A DNA stretch of 8,105 nucleotides from Prevotella sp. UBA3208 (GCA_002363695.1 DEWO01000060.1:1830-9934); one strand, 5' to 3'. Counted from the first letter of the stretch, positions 1 to 5,783 are shown. Program-made: numbers and translations. The notes: generated by a model from the sequence alone, not told the origin.

Positions 1-696
1 GCCTCGCGCTCGTTCCCCTTCGTTTCGAAGATACTGAAGCGCAACTTCATCGAGACCGCTACCAAGATTATGCTCGATGCCCCCTACTCTCGCCCTGAGA
101 AGTTCGAGTTCGACATTGACCGCATCGGCGTTAAGGCCAGCCAGTTCTCGTTTGCACGTCTGCAGAATGCCGACCCCGTGCTCGGTGTTGACATGAGCTC
201 TACCGGCGAGGTAGGCTGTCTGGGCGACGACCTGAACGAGGCCCTGCTCAATGCCCTCATTGCCACCGGCTACCGTCTGCCCAAGCAGGGTGCAAGCATC
301 CTCATCTCGTCGGGTGCCGCTAAGGGCAAGGTCAGCCTGCTGGAACCCGCCAAGGAACTGGTACAGAAGGGCTACAAGGTCTACGCCACAGACGGTACGG
401 CCAAGTTCTTCAACGACAACGGCGTGGCAGCAACAGCCGTCTGCTGGCCCGACGAGGAAGGCGACAACAACGTCATGGACATGATTGCCCAGCACCAGTT
501 CGACCTCATCGTCAACGTGCCCAAGAACCACACCAAGCGTGAGCTGACCAACGGCTACCGCATCCGCCGCGGAGCCATTGACCACAACATTCCGCTGATG
601 ACCAACGTACGTCTGGCCAAGGCCTACATCGAAGCCTTCACTGCCCTCAAGCAGGAAGACATCAAGATTAAGTCCTGGCAGGAGTACAACAGCTAA
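1..696 (+). CDS. carB: Carbamoyl-phosphate synthase large subunit, C-terminal part (5' end outside window)
   Basis: The frame is open from base 1 and ends at TAA 694-696, giving 231 residues of a protein normally near 1070. CarB makes carbamoyl phosphate from bicarbonate, ATP and glutamine-derived ammonia for pyrimidine and arginine synthesis, in complex with CarA in the cytosol. Visible residues 1-8 (ASRSFPFV) and the stretch with ADPVLGV..MSSTGEVGC are the end of the second ATP-grasp half. From about residue 97 (GASILISSGAAKGK) to about 210 is the MGS-like allosteric domain, with a TDGTAKFF segment, NVPKNHTKRELTNGYRIRR and the closing NIPLMTNVRLAKAYIEAF. No frameshift is seen. It is the only clear housekeeping gene here and marks the chromosomal side of the accessory block. 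Its start and operon partners lie to the left. Confidence 0.96.
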   Translation, partial: ASRSFPFVSKILKRNFIETATKIMLDAPYSRPEKFEFDIDRIGVKASQFSFARLQNADPVLGVDMSSTGEVGCLGDDLNEALLNALIATGYRLPKQGASILISSGAAKGKVSLLEPAKELVQKGYKVYATDGTAKFFNDNGVAATAVCWPDEEGDNNVMDMIAQHQFDLIVNVPKNHTKRELTNGYRIRRGAIDHNIPLMTNVRLAKAYIEAFTALKQEDIKIKSWQEYNS

Positions 697-719
697 TCGT
701 CAGGGGAAATCGTAAATAG

Positions 720-757
720 AAGGGTTGCACTCACAAGAGCGCAACCTTTCTTCTGTT
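720..757 (+). terminator. Intrinsic terminator after carB
   Basis: Arms 720-728 and 741-749 pair over 9 bp (GGTTGC/GCAACC core plus one G-U and A-T pairs). An A/C mismatch follows, then an inner CTC/GAG stem with an ACAA loop. A T-rich run TTTCTTCTGTT comes after. It lies 24 bp past the carB stop. Confidence 0.75.
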
Positions 758-764
758 ATCTGCC

Positions 765-802
765 GGCCGCACGGCGAAGTGCAGCCACATACTATTTTTT
801 TT
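765..802 (+). terminator. Possible second hairpin with T-run facing the minus-strand block
   Basis: GGC-C-GCAC (765-772) pairs with GTGC-A-GCC (779-786) around a GGCGAA loop. A run of eight T (795-802) follows after an 8-base gap. The gap is long for a standard terminator, so it may instead be part of a convergent 3' region shared with the minus-strand gene ending at 808. Confidence 0.35.
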
Positions 803-807
803 GACGG

Positions 808-1269
808 TCACTTGACGGTCAGCCACACAGGCTCGCCCCGATTCTTGGCCTCCACGATTTTCTGCTTCAGACGGTTGAGCCAGACGCGTGAGTCGAGTAC
901 TTGGCCGACCACTCTGTTTTTACCCACAAGGATGCAGCCTTCGGTGTCCTCTGACGTGTTGCCCGCATGGATGCGGACACCCTGCCACTTGCTGTTGAAT
1001 TCGGGGCCACCAAGCAGGATGGGCAGCCACTGTTTGAACTTCGGACTCCAAGAGATGACCACCGCATAGCGGCCTTCGGGGATAGCACTTTTTCCCTTGA
1101 TTTTATACGCCCCGTGCTCGTAGTCGCGCCAAGTGGGCTCCAGCGTGTCGCAGAAATACTTGTCTTCCGTGCCTGTTGAATACTCGTCGGCAATCTGTTC
1201 TCTGATGCAGAGCCTACCAATCGTGTAGGTCTTACGCTTTGCTATACGTTCTAATATCAGTTCCATCAT
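808..1269 (-). CDS. DUF5675 family protein (153 aa)
   Basis: Recognised as DUF5675 from the order FCDTLEPTWRDYEHG (39-53), KSAIPEGRYAVVISWSPKF (60-78), and GVRIHAGNTSEDTEGCILVG (97-116), with a C-terminal VLDSR.WL..L segment. The family is common in phages, prophages and Bacteroidales elements and has no settled function. H101 and the EGC triad (G111, C112) faintly recall the His...HGC active site of YkuD L,D-transpeptidases, but the spacing (11 residues) is shorter, so this is only a hint. There is no signal peptide or membrane helix. Two ATGs (1269, 1266) could start it. No clear Shine-Dalgarno is seen; the leader is an octamer repeat tract. It is downstream of the primase gene and probably co-transcribed. 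An 11-bp tandem repeat (TTGACGGTCA at 801-810 and 812-821) spans its stop. Confidence 0.88.
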   Translation of the reverse strand: MMELILERIAKRKTYTIGRLCIREQIADEYSTGTEDKYFCDTLEPTWRDYEHGAYKIKGKSAIPEGRYAVVISWSPKFKQWLPILLGGPEFNSKWQGVRIHAGNTSEDTEGCILVGKNRVVGQVLDSRVWLNRLKQKIVEAKNRGEPVWLTVK

Positions 1270-1277
1270 CTATTTTT

Positions 1278-1369
1278 CTTCAATTTTTCAATTCTTCAAT
1301 TCTTAAACGTTCTTCAATTCTTCAATTCTTCAATTTTTCAATTTTTAAACGTTCTTCAATTTTTCAATT
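1278..1369. repeat. Octamer repeat tract YTTCAATT with two YTTAAACGTT units
   Basis: Nine copies of CTTCAATT or TTTCAATT occur in the order 3, decamer (1302-1311), 4, decamer (1344-1353), 2. The stop codon and last codons of the 794-aa primase gene (1345-1369) lie inside the tract, and the rest forms the 76-bp spacer to the DUF5675 gene. A second tract lies at 4263-4310 in the same orientation. Confidence 0.9.
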
Positions 1370-3729
1370 TTCATAAAACTGTCATCTGTCATCTGTAAGA
1401 GGTAGCCGCGATGTACCCACTGCGAGAGCATATTGCGGGTGCTGCGCGTGTCCATGCCGTTGGCCTGACGGATGAGGTTTGCATCATGCAGGGTAAACTC
1501 ATCGGGCAGCAGTTCCAACAGATTGCGAGGGCCACGGTGACCAGTCTGCTCCTCGCTGCTGCGATTAGCCTGTTCGATGGCCTCGCCGAAAAACAGCATC
1601 TTGCACCAGAGGTCGTACTGCAACGACCAGCGCACAAAGTCTTCTATCTCGCGCCCCCACTTGTAGTCGTTGCAGATATAGAGCACGCAGGCCTTCAGGT
1701 AGGCTATCACGTTGGCACGAAACGACAGGTTCTCATATACTCTCGATTGTGACAGCCGGGCAAACTCGGCGCACTCATCCTTCAGCCGCTTGGCCAGCCG
1801 GAATGCCTGTGGGCAGTCTACGATGCCTGATGCACGACAGAGGCGGTCGATGTATGGGCGCAGCTCTTCGTCGAAGGCAGCATCGTACGTGCCATACACG
1901 GGCATGTCGGCTCCGATTTCGCGCTCAGGGATGGTGCAGAAGTTAATGCGCGAGATGGGCCCGTCGGTCAGCACCTTCGCAAAGTATTTCTGTCCCTTCT
2001 GGATGGTCGTGGCGGCATTCCAGTTGAATCGGATGCACACCTTCTCGGTCACGCTTTGCACGCCCACACGCGTCTGACCGTAACGGTTGTCTGGGTCGAA
2101 CGAGAGGCACATAATCTGAAACTGCTGCGAACCGCGGGCCGAACCGCGCAGGGCGTCGAACTGGTCTATCTCGTTCATCTTCGTGTAGAGAAAGTGCTCG
2201 TCGGCCTCGGCCATGCGCATGACGAAGGCGGGATTGGTCATGTCGGGGTCTACCTCTTGGATGACCAGCCCTTCGGGACGCTGACGCTTGTCCTTGTTCG
2301 AGCCCTTCGAGTTGACCTCCTTCTTCCACTCGGCCTCCCTACGAAGGTTCTCGGCATCGCGCAGGCGGATGTCGGCCATGATGTGGTTGATGGGTTGCGA
2401 GATACAGTCCTTACCGGCACCCGTACCAGCCATCAGCACGTTCATGAACGTAGCCTCGTGCATCACATTGTCGATATACGGGAAGCGCACCTTCCACAGA
2501 TGGGCACCCAGCGAGGGAAAGATAGCGTGGGCCACTGCCGGCCGGTAGATGTCGGGCGTGCGCGACAGCAGTAGCTGAACCACCTTCGGCAGACGCTTCG
2601 GCATTTCTGGCGGCAATGCTGGTTCGTGGTTATTGGTTAATGGTTCATGATTATTTTTGTCCGCAGGGCAACCCTGAACCTTGAACCCTGAACCTTGAAC
2701 CATCTTCAGCGACTTGGCCAGCACCCGGCGCTGAAACTGCGACATCTTCTGGCTGGGGTCGTAGTACTTCGAGTAGAAGTCGTCCACCAGCGTCTGGATG
2801 TTCTTGTCCTGCCAGTTCTGCGCCATGCGCACCTGCAGCACCCCGAGGAGTTCCTCCTTCGTCAGCAGCTGCGTGGCTCCCACGGAGAGGATGCTCTTCA
2901 GCGCCTCGTGCCTGTGCCCCTCCACAATGAGCACGTCGGGTGTCAGCTCGGCCTCCTTCATGCACGAATCGAAAATGTAGAGGGCTCGCGCATCGGCTTT
3001 CATCGGTTCATGGCTCACGGTGGATGGTTCAGGGTTATTCTGCGCAGGGCAACCATTAACCTTTACCCCTTCACCCTTAACCAGCGGCCTTCCGTCCACA
3101 TCGAGTCCCCGCTGGAGATAAGCCTCGCGGCGCTCCTCTAACTCCTCGCCCTCGATGGGCTCCAGCCAGTGCTCAGAGCGAAACACCTCCTGGTCGATAC
3201 CCGTCACGTAGATGTAGCGCTCGGGGGTCCAGCACGACGAGTCAAGCAGCTCGTCGGCATCGAAGCCCAACTCCTCGCAGAACGCCCGCTGTGCTTCCTC
3301 GATGGTCATGCCCTTGGGGATGCGGATGTAGATGTGCCCTTTGTCGCGAGCCGAACGTGCCAGTCGCAGCACCCCGTCGTGCCACTCCGACATCTCGTCC
3401 TTGTTCACCTCCAAAGCCTTCGTAAACGCCCCGCGCACCAACTTTGGGCTGTCAATATCTACGCACGTCATAAAGGTGAACGCCTCGGGGATGATAGAGT
3501 CCTGCGCCCGATGGTTGTCACGGAACCGCGTGTAGTGCGGGCAGATGAAGGGCAGCCAGTCCTTCTTCTCCTCACGTCCGGCGCGGATGTCTGCCACGTC
3601 CCGGCGAAGCCACTCCTGGCGGAGCAGCTCGTCAAGCTGCTCCGAGGTGGCGGTCTCAGCATAGCCCCGATTGTTCTTCCCGCGGTCGGCGAAATGCTTC
3701 GTGTTCAGTGCTATGAGTCTGCTTACCAT
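1345..3729 (-). CDS. BT4734/VirE-type primase with DUF3987-like ATPase domain (794 aa)
   Basis: The N-terminal part resembles the BT4734/VirE N-terminal primase-like domain. It has CVDIDSP (89-95, giving the DxD pair D91/D93), GHIYIRIPKG (131-140) and SCWTPERYIYVT (165-176), which matches the position of the family's C.D.SR..FVS block. The C-terminal half carries a Walker A-like AGTGAGKDC (434-442), a possible Walker B NEID (519-522) and DGPISRINF (589-597), as in DUF3987-type helicase/ATPases. The likely role is replication or primase-helicase function of a mobile element. Linkers at 216-242 and 343-370 are encoded by two copies of a hairpin-like repeat. The last residues (QMTDDSFM, then KIEKLKNV) come from heptamer and octamer repeats. 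The ATG overlaps the upstream 144-aa gene stop by 7 bp (ATGGTAA), so translation is probably coupled. Domain identity is fairly sure; catalytic activity is unproven. Confidence 0.82.
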   Translation of the reverse strand: MVSRLIALNTKHFADRGKNNRGYAETATSEQLDELLRQEWLRRDVADIRAGREEKKDWLPFICPHYTRFRDNHRAQDSIIPEAFTFMTCVDIDSPKLVRGAFTKALEVNKDEMSEWHDGVLRLARSARDKGHIYIRIPKGMTIEEAQRAFCEELGFDADELLDSSCWTPERYIYVTGIDQEVFRSEHWLEPIEGEELEERREAYLQRGLDVDGRPLVKGEGVKVNGCPAQNNPEPSTVSHEPMKADARALYIFDSCMKEAELTPDVLIVEGHRHEALKSILSVGATQLLTKEELLGVLQVRMAQNWQDKNIQTLVDDFYSKYYDPSQKMSQFQRRVLAKSLKMVQGSGFKVQGCPADKNNHEPLTNNHEPALPPEMPKRLPKVVQLLLSRTPDIYRPAVAHAIFPSLGAHLWKVRFPYIDNVMHEATFMNVLMAGTGAGKDCISQPINHIMADIRLRDAENLRREAEWKKEVNSKGSNKDKRQRPEGLVIQEVDPDMTNPAFVMRMAEADEHFLYTKMNEIDQFDALRGSARGSQQFQIMCLSFDPDNRYGQTRVGVQSVTEKVCIRFNWNAATTIQKGQKYFAKVLTDGPISRINFCTIPEREIGADMPVYGTYDAAFDEELRPYIDRLCRASGIVDCPQAFRLAKRLKDECAEFARLSQSRVYENLSFRANVIAYLKACVLYICNDYKWGREIEDFVRWSLQYDLWCKMLFFGEAIEQANRSSEEQTGHRGPRNLLELLPDEFTLHDANLIRQANGMDTRSTRNMLSQWVHRGYLLQMTDDSFMKIEKLKNV
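1375..1396. repeat. TGTCATC heptamer repeat inside primase 3' end
   Basis: Three heptamer-phased ACTGTCATCTG-type units give a 22-bp string that is identical to 7679-7700 and to the inverted arm in 7574-7595. Here it is coding on the minus strand and yields the residues QMTDDSF. Confidence 0.85.
2620..2701. repeat. In-frame hairpin-like element, copy A (82 bp)
   Basis: Five TGGTTNN-type heptamers (2620-2654), a 15-base core ending CGCAGGGC (2655-2669), then four AACCYTG heptamers plus AACC (2670-2701). The GGTT units on one side can pair with the AACC units on the other with 7-bp phasing. On the minus strand it encodes primase residues 343-370, beginning MVQGSGFKVQGCPADKNN. Confidence 0.85.
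3004..3082. repeat. In-frame hairpin-like element, copy B (79 bp)
   Basis: Same layout as the copy at 2620-2701: five heptamers of GGTTCA type (3004-3038), a 12-base core ending CGCAGGGC (3039-3050), four degenerate AACCNTT heptamers plus AACC (3051-3082). The core is exactly 3 bases shorter, so the frame is kept. It encodes residues 216-242, beginning LVKGEGVKVNGCPAQNN. Its heptamers have diverged more than in the other copy. Confidence 0.82.
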
Positions 3730-4157
3730 ACGGTTTCCTCCTTTCTCGAATTAAAGTAACACATGATTTCCTCCGACTCCTTGTAGAAGAGGCTCTTCAT
3801 CAGCGAGAGCGGATAGCGTCGGGGAAATCGGAACTCCACCCTCAGGCATCCGCGCTGACCGTGGTTCATCTCTCGCGTGCGCTTCACGTCGGCATGAGCC
3901 GTCTGGAAGATGACCTCATACTTCGGGCCGTTCATGCCGTCGCGGAAACGCTTCACCACCGTGCGGCCCTCGTCCACCACCGTCACCCCTGCGCGGTAGC
4001 GCACTATCGGCTTGCCCTCGGCGGTCACGGGAGCCTTGTCCTGCTCCCACGGGCAGACGTGGATGTTAATGTCGCCGTTGTTCATAAACGTGGTCTGAGT
4101 GTCCATCTGGACGTCGTTCAGAATCTGCTGCTTGTAACTGTTGTTTACTGTTTCCAT
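3723..4157 (-). CDS. Hypothetical protein upstream of primase (144 aa)
   Basis: Not recognised. It starts METVNNSYKQQ and ends ETVW. The protein has no signal peptide or membrane helix and looks soluble, with a beta-rich middle (NGDINIHVCPWEQ, RYRAGVTVVDEGRTVV) and a basic C-terminal half (LRVEFRFPRRYPLS). It overlaps the primase start by 7 bp, so it is almost surely in the same transcript and probably coupled to it, suggesting an accessory role in the same replication module. The start ATG at 4157 has only an A-rich leader (AAACAACTCAAAAC), normal for Bacteroidetes. Codon use resembles the primase gene. Between 4158 and 4262 I see no gene and no clear promoter. Confidence 0.8.
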   Translation of the reverse strand: METVNNSYKQQILNDVQMDTQTTFMNNGDINIHVCPWEQDKAPVTAEGKPIVRYRAGVTVVDEGRTVVKRFRDGMNGPKYEVIFQTAHADVKRTREMNHGQRGCLRVEFRFPRRYPLSLMKSLFYKESEEIMCYFNSRKEETVW

Positions 4158-4262
4158 GTTTTGAGTTGTTTTGCGAGTCGGAAGGGCATTCAGAATCTTT
4201 GCGCATTTACCCGGGAATATCCTCCTTAGCGCTTCAACTCAGGGTTAATACTTTTTACGGAA

Positions 4263-4310
4263 CTTCAATTCTTCAATTTTTCAATTCTTCAATTTTTCAA
4301 TTCTTCAATT
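4263..4310. repeat. Octamer repeat tract YTTCAATT, second copy
   Basis: Six consecutive octamers (CTTCAATT/TTTCAATT) without the decamer unit, same orientation as the tract at 1278-1369. It lies at the 3' end of the antirepressor remnant, so the two tracts bracket the 144-aa and primase genes. Confidence 0.9.
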
Positions 4311-4493
4311 TTCTTTTCAGGAACTCAACGCCTGCCTGCGTCCACACCTGGTAGCGTCGCGATAACCCAGTGCCTTGGCCAGGTCGGAGGCCACGAACAT
4401 CGGCTCGCCCTCGGCGCCCATCACAACCCGCACTGCCATACCAAGCTGTCGGTTCTCGAACTTCATCGTCTGATTCTTTGTCTTTACCATCAT
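4297..4493 (-). pseudogene. BRO-N (phage antirepressor-like) remnant with frameshift
   Basis: From ATG 4493 a 58-codon frame ends at TGA 4319-4317. It contains MKFENRQLGMAVRVVMGAEG, then EPMFVASDLAKALGYRD, the hallmark start of the BRO-N domain found in phage antirepressors (known pattern: F....VRVV..DGEPWFVA.DVA..LGY). After GYRDAT the frame turns into low-quality sequence. Another frame over the same bases reads YQVWTQAGVEFLKRKLKN to TGA 4299-4297, which looks like an authentic C-terminal end, so an internal deletion that broke the frame is likely. A full BRO protein is usually over 100 residues. Short 58-aa expression remains possible since the promoter at 4548-4555 precedes it. The downstream end dissolves into octamer repeats. 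Confidence 0.65.
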
Positions 4494-4547
4494 TGTTTAT
4501 TATTAAAAGGATTACTGCTCCAGCCCCGAGCCGAAGCTTTCTGATGG

Positions 4548-4583
4548 CAAAATTAGCGCGTTTTTTTGTATGGGGATAATAAA
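4548..4583 (-). promoter_or_regulatory. Promoter for the antirepressor remnant/144-aa/primase operon
   Basis: TAATTTTG (4555-4548 on the minus strand) fits the Bacteroidetes -7 element TAnnTTTG exactly. A T-rich stretch TTTATTA lies about 21 bases upstream as a weak -33. The start would be near 4541, giving a leader of about 48 bases to the ATG at 4493. The phased repeats at 4606-4662 are just upstream. Confidence 0.55.
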
Positions 4584-4605
4584 TAACTTGCTAATCTCTT
4601 GAAGA

Positions 4606-4635
4606 ACAAGTAAATACAAGTAAATACAAGTCCAG
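4606..4635. repeat. 10-bp direct repeats ACAAGTAAAT (iteron-like)
   Basis: ACAAGTAAAT at 4606-4615 and 4616-4625 is exact; ACAAGTCCAG follows at 4626-4635. The 10-bp period puts each unit on the same DNA face. The ACAAGTA core continues into the palindrome at 4635-4662. Confidence 0.8.
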
Positions 4636-4662
4636 CACAAGTACTTGTACAAATATTTGTGC
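4635..4662. promoter_or_regulatory. 28-bp palindrome of two ACAARTAYTTGT half sites (probable operator)
   Basis: GCACAAGTACTTGT is followed by ACAAATATTTGTGC. Each contains a perfect 12-bp palindrome (ACAAGTACTTGT and ACAAATATTTGT, sharing no bases). The whole is symmetric apart from A/G differences between halves. It sits 80-107 bp upstream of the -7 element at 4548-4555, consistent with an upstream operator, activator or replication-initiator site. No cognate regulator is identified. Confidence 0.6.
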
Positions 4663-4707
4663 AAAAAACAATGGGAAACCAGCTCTCATAAACCGATTTC
4701 CCATTGT
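4663..4707 (-). terminator. Strong intrinsic terminator of the 132/124-aa gene pair
   Basis: On the minus strand ACAATGGGAAATCGG (4707-4693) pairs with CTGGTTTCCCATTGT (4682-4668), 15 bp with wobble pairs only in the last four, a 10-base loop, then a six-T run (4668-4663 overlapping). It begins 21 bases past the stop at 4728. Confidence 0.9.
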
Positions 4708-4727
4708 CCGGATAATGTTTTGTCTGC

Positions 4728-5102
4728 TTACTTCACCTGCTGGTTCCAGTTCGACTCCGAACGGTCGTAGATGCCGCTTTCGCTGAGCACGGTGAAGAGC
4801 TCGCGATGACATGACACATCCGAGATTTTCCGCTCAGCCACCAGCGTGTTCACCAGCGTAGTAATCTGCATGGCCTTCATGTCCTGCACGCGCAGCAGAA
4901 AGTTTCTTGCCTCATCCTCGTTCCCGTAGAAGATGGGCTTCAGCCGCGATACCGTTTGCGACTGCTTCTGGCTGAGCTCTGCCTTCGGGCTGGAACCTGC
5001 CTCATAATACGGTGCCGACGCATGGTCGCCCGTCAGCAGGTTTACCTGCTTGGCAGAGGCTATAGTCCGGGCTATCAGCTCATTTAGTTCTTCGCTTGTC
5101 AT
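4728..5102 (-). CDS. Hypothetical protein with LTG..APYY motif (124 aa)
   Basis: Not recognised. ATG at 5102 is preceded by a clear AGGAGG (5116-5111) eight bases upstream, placed inside the end of the 132-aa gene; the two overlap by 23 bp. Residues 1-20 form a helix-like start. NLLTGDHASAPYY (about 21-33) echoes NMLTGANSQAPYY in the neighbour. The C-terminal part (KPIFYGNEDEARNFL ... VAERKISDVSCHRELF ... SESNWNQQVK) is compact with charged helices and could be a winged-helix-like fold, but that is a guess. No signal or membrane segment is present. Translation is probably coupled to the upstream gene, and a strong terminator follows. Confidence 0.8.
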   Translation of the reverse strand: MTSEELNELIARTIASAKQVNLLTGDHASAPYYEAGSSPKAELSQKQSQTVSRLKPIFYGNEDEARNFLLRVQDMKAMQITTLVNTLVAERKISDVSCHRELFTVLSESGIYDRSESNWNQQVK

Positions 5103-5478
5103 TGCCGAACCCTCCTATCATTGGTGTTGCGGGATAATACGGAGCCTGCGAGTTGGCCCCGGTGAGCATGTTCTGCTGGCCTATGCTCATGCCCTTGGCG
5201 TAGCCCTCCATCATGGCGCTGTCCAGCTGTTGCTGACGCTCGTGCTCTTTCTGAAGAGCCTCGCGCCGTTTCTCCAGAAAGAAGCCGGTCACATCCACCT
5301 CTATGCCAGCCCAGTCGGGCACGCCTGAGAACATCGCCTTTACCCCCTCGAAATGGTCTATGGCCGCCTCCAGACCGTGCAACTCGAAAAACTGCCCGAC
5401 ATGCCACATGATGGCTTCTCTGAGCGATGTTTCCTTCTTCTTGCGCGTGGGTCGTACAGTGGCATTCTGTGATGGCAT
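5080..5478 (-). CDS. Hypothetical protein, coiled-coil-like C-terminal half (132 aa)
   Basis: Not recognised. It begins MPSQNATVRPTRKKKETSLR with a basic start, followed by MWHVGQFFELHGLEAAIDHF and GVPDWAGIEVDVTGFFLEKR, then a charged helix (about 66-92) suited to a coiled coil, and a tail MSIGQQNMLTGANSQAPYY. The order and amphipathic pattern argue for a real gene, unlike the long frame overlapping it on the same strand (5728-5099), whose part below 5478 is Arg/Gly/Ala-rich and noise-like. No good Shine-Dalgarno is seen upstream of ATG 5478 (CAGATAGTTCTT). It is probably transcribed from the promoter at 5776-5783 and shares a motif and 23-bp overlap with the next gene. Confidence 0.8.
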   Translation of the reverse strand: MPSQNATVRPTRKKKETSLREAIMWHVGQFFELHGLEAAIDHFEGVKAMFSGVPDWAGIEVDVTGFFLEKRREALQKEHERQQQLDSAMMEGYAKGMSIGQQNMLTGANSQAPYYPATPMIGGFGNDKRRTK

Positions 5479-5623
5479 AAGAACTATCTGACTGGAGGGT
5501 TATTGGATTAGTTGTTACTGGGGTCTCTTGCTGTCTCTTTACTGAATTCTCTCTCTTGCGTTCGTTTCTCGTTTCTGTTGTCTTACCGTTAACCGATGTT
5601 TCCTCATACATGTCTGCCGACCC

Positions 5624-5728
5624 CATCAGGAAATCTCCCAATATGGGTAGGCTACTTCTGCTGTTGATGACTCTCGACAGTGCCGATAGTTTACTGGAGA
5701 GTGCTGTGCTTGATAGTGTAAATCTCAT
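5624..5728 (-). pseudogene. dnaN: Truncated 5' end of dnaN (DNA polymerase III beta clamp)
   Basis: From ATG 5728 the frame reads MRFTLSSTALSSKLSALSRV then INSRSSLPILGDFLM, which closely fits the first 35 residues of the Bacteroidetes sliding clamp (pattern M+F.VSSTAL...L..L..VIN...+LPIL..FL). The match stops there: the next residues (GSADMYEETSVNG and a Thr/Arg/Glu-rich stretch) are not clamp-like, and the frame then runs out of register through the 132-aa gene. A complete clamp has about 370 residues, so this is a fragment, captured just downstream of a promoter and an A-rich leader (GAAAACTAAAAAC). It could act as a leader peptide or just be debris. Bases 5479-5623 hold no other gene that I can support. 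Confidence 0.7.
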
Positions 5729-5775
5729 GTTTTTAGTTTTCTAACTGCTTTTTTTAGATGACTCAATAGGAACTG

Positions 5776-5783
5776 CAAAAGTA
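5776..5783 (-). promoter_or_regulatory. Promoter -7 element for the dnaN-fragment/132/124-aa unit
   Basis: Minus-strand TACTTTTG fits TAnnTTTG exactly. The -33 region would fall in the preceding terminator hairpin and shows no clear TTTG. The distance to the fragment ATG is about 48 bases. Confidence 0.5.

Noticed and set aside
1278..1369. CRISPR array considered for the repeat tracts
   Set aside because: The units are 7-10 bp and directly tandem without unique spacers, and no cas gene is present.
2056..2574. 172-codon plus-strand frame inside the primase gene, and others like it at 1411-1752, 1712-2077, 2695-3141 and 3169-3759
   Set aside because: They are antisense to a gene with recognisable domains, have no ribosome sites and read as GC-driven shadow sequence.
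4069..4215. 45-codon minus-strand frame MRKDSECPSD... with AAGGAGG upstream, overlapping the 144-aa gene start
   Set aside because: The ribosome site is 14 bases away, the sequence is low quality and most of it lies out of frame in the 144-aa gene.
5099..5478. Continuation of the dnaN-fragment frame through the 132-aa gene to a TGA overlapping the next ATG
   Set aside because: Below 5478 it is Arg/Gly/Ala-rich shadow sequence, while the 132-aa frame over the same bases is protein-like. The TGA/ATG overlap is striking but probably chance.
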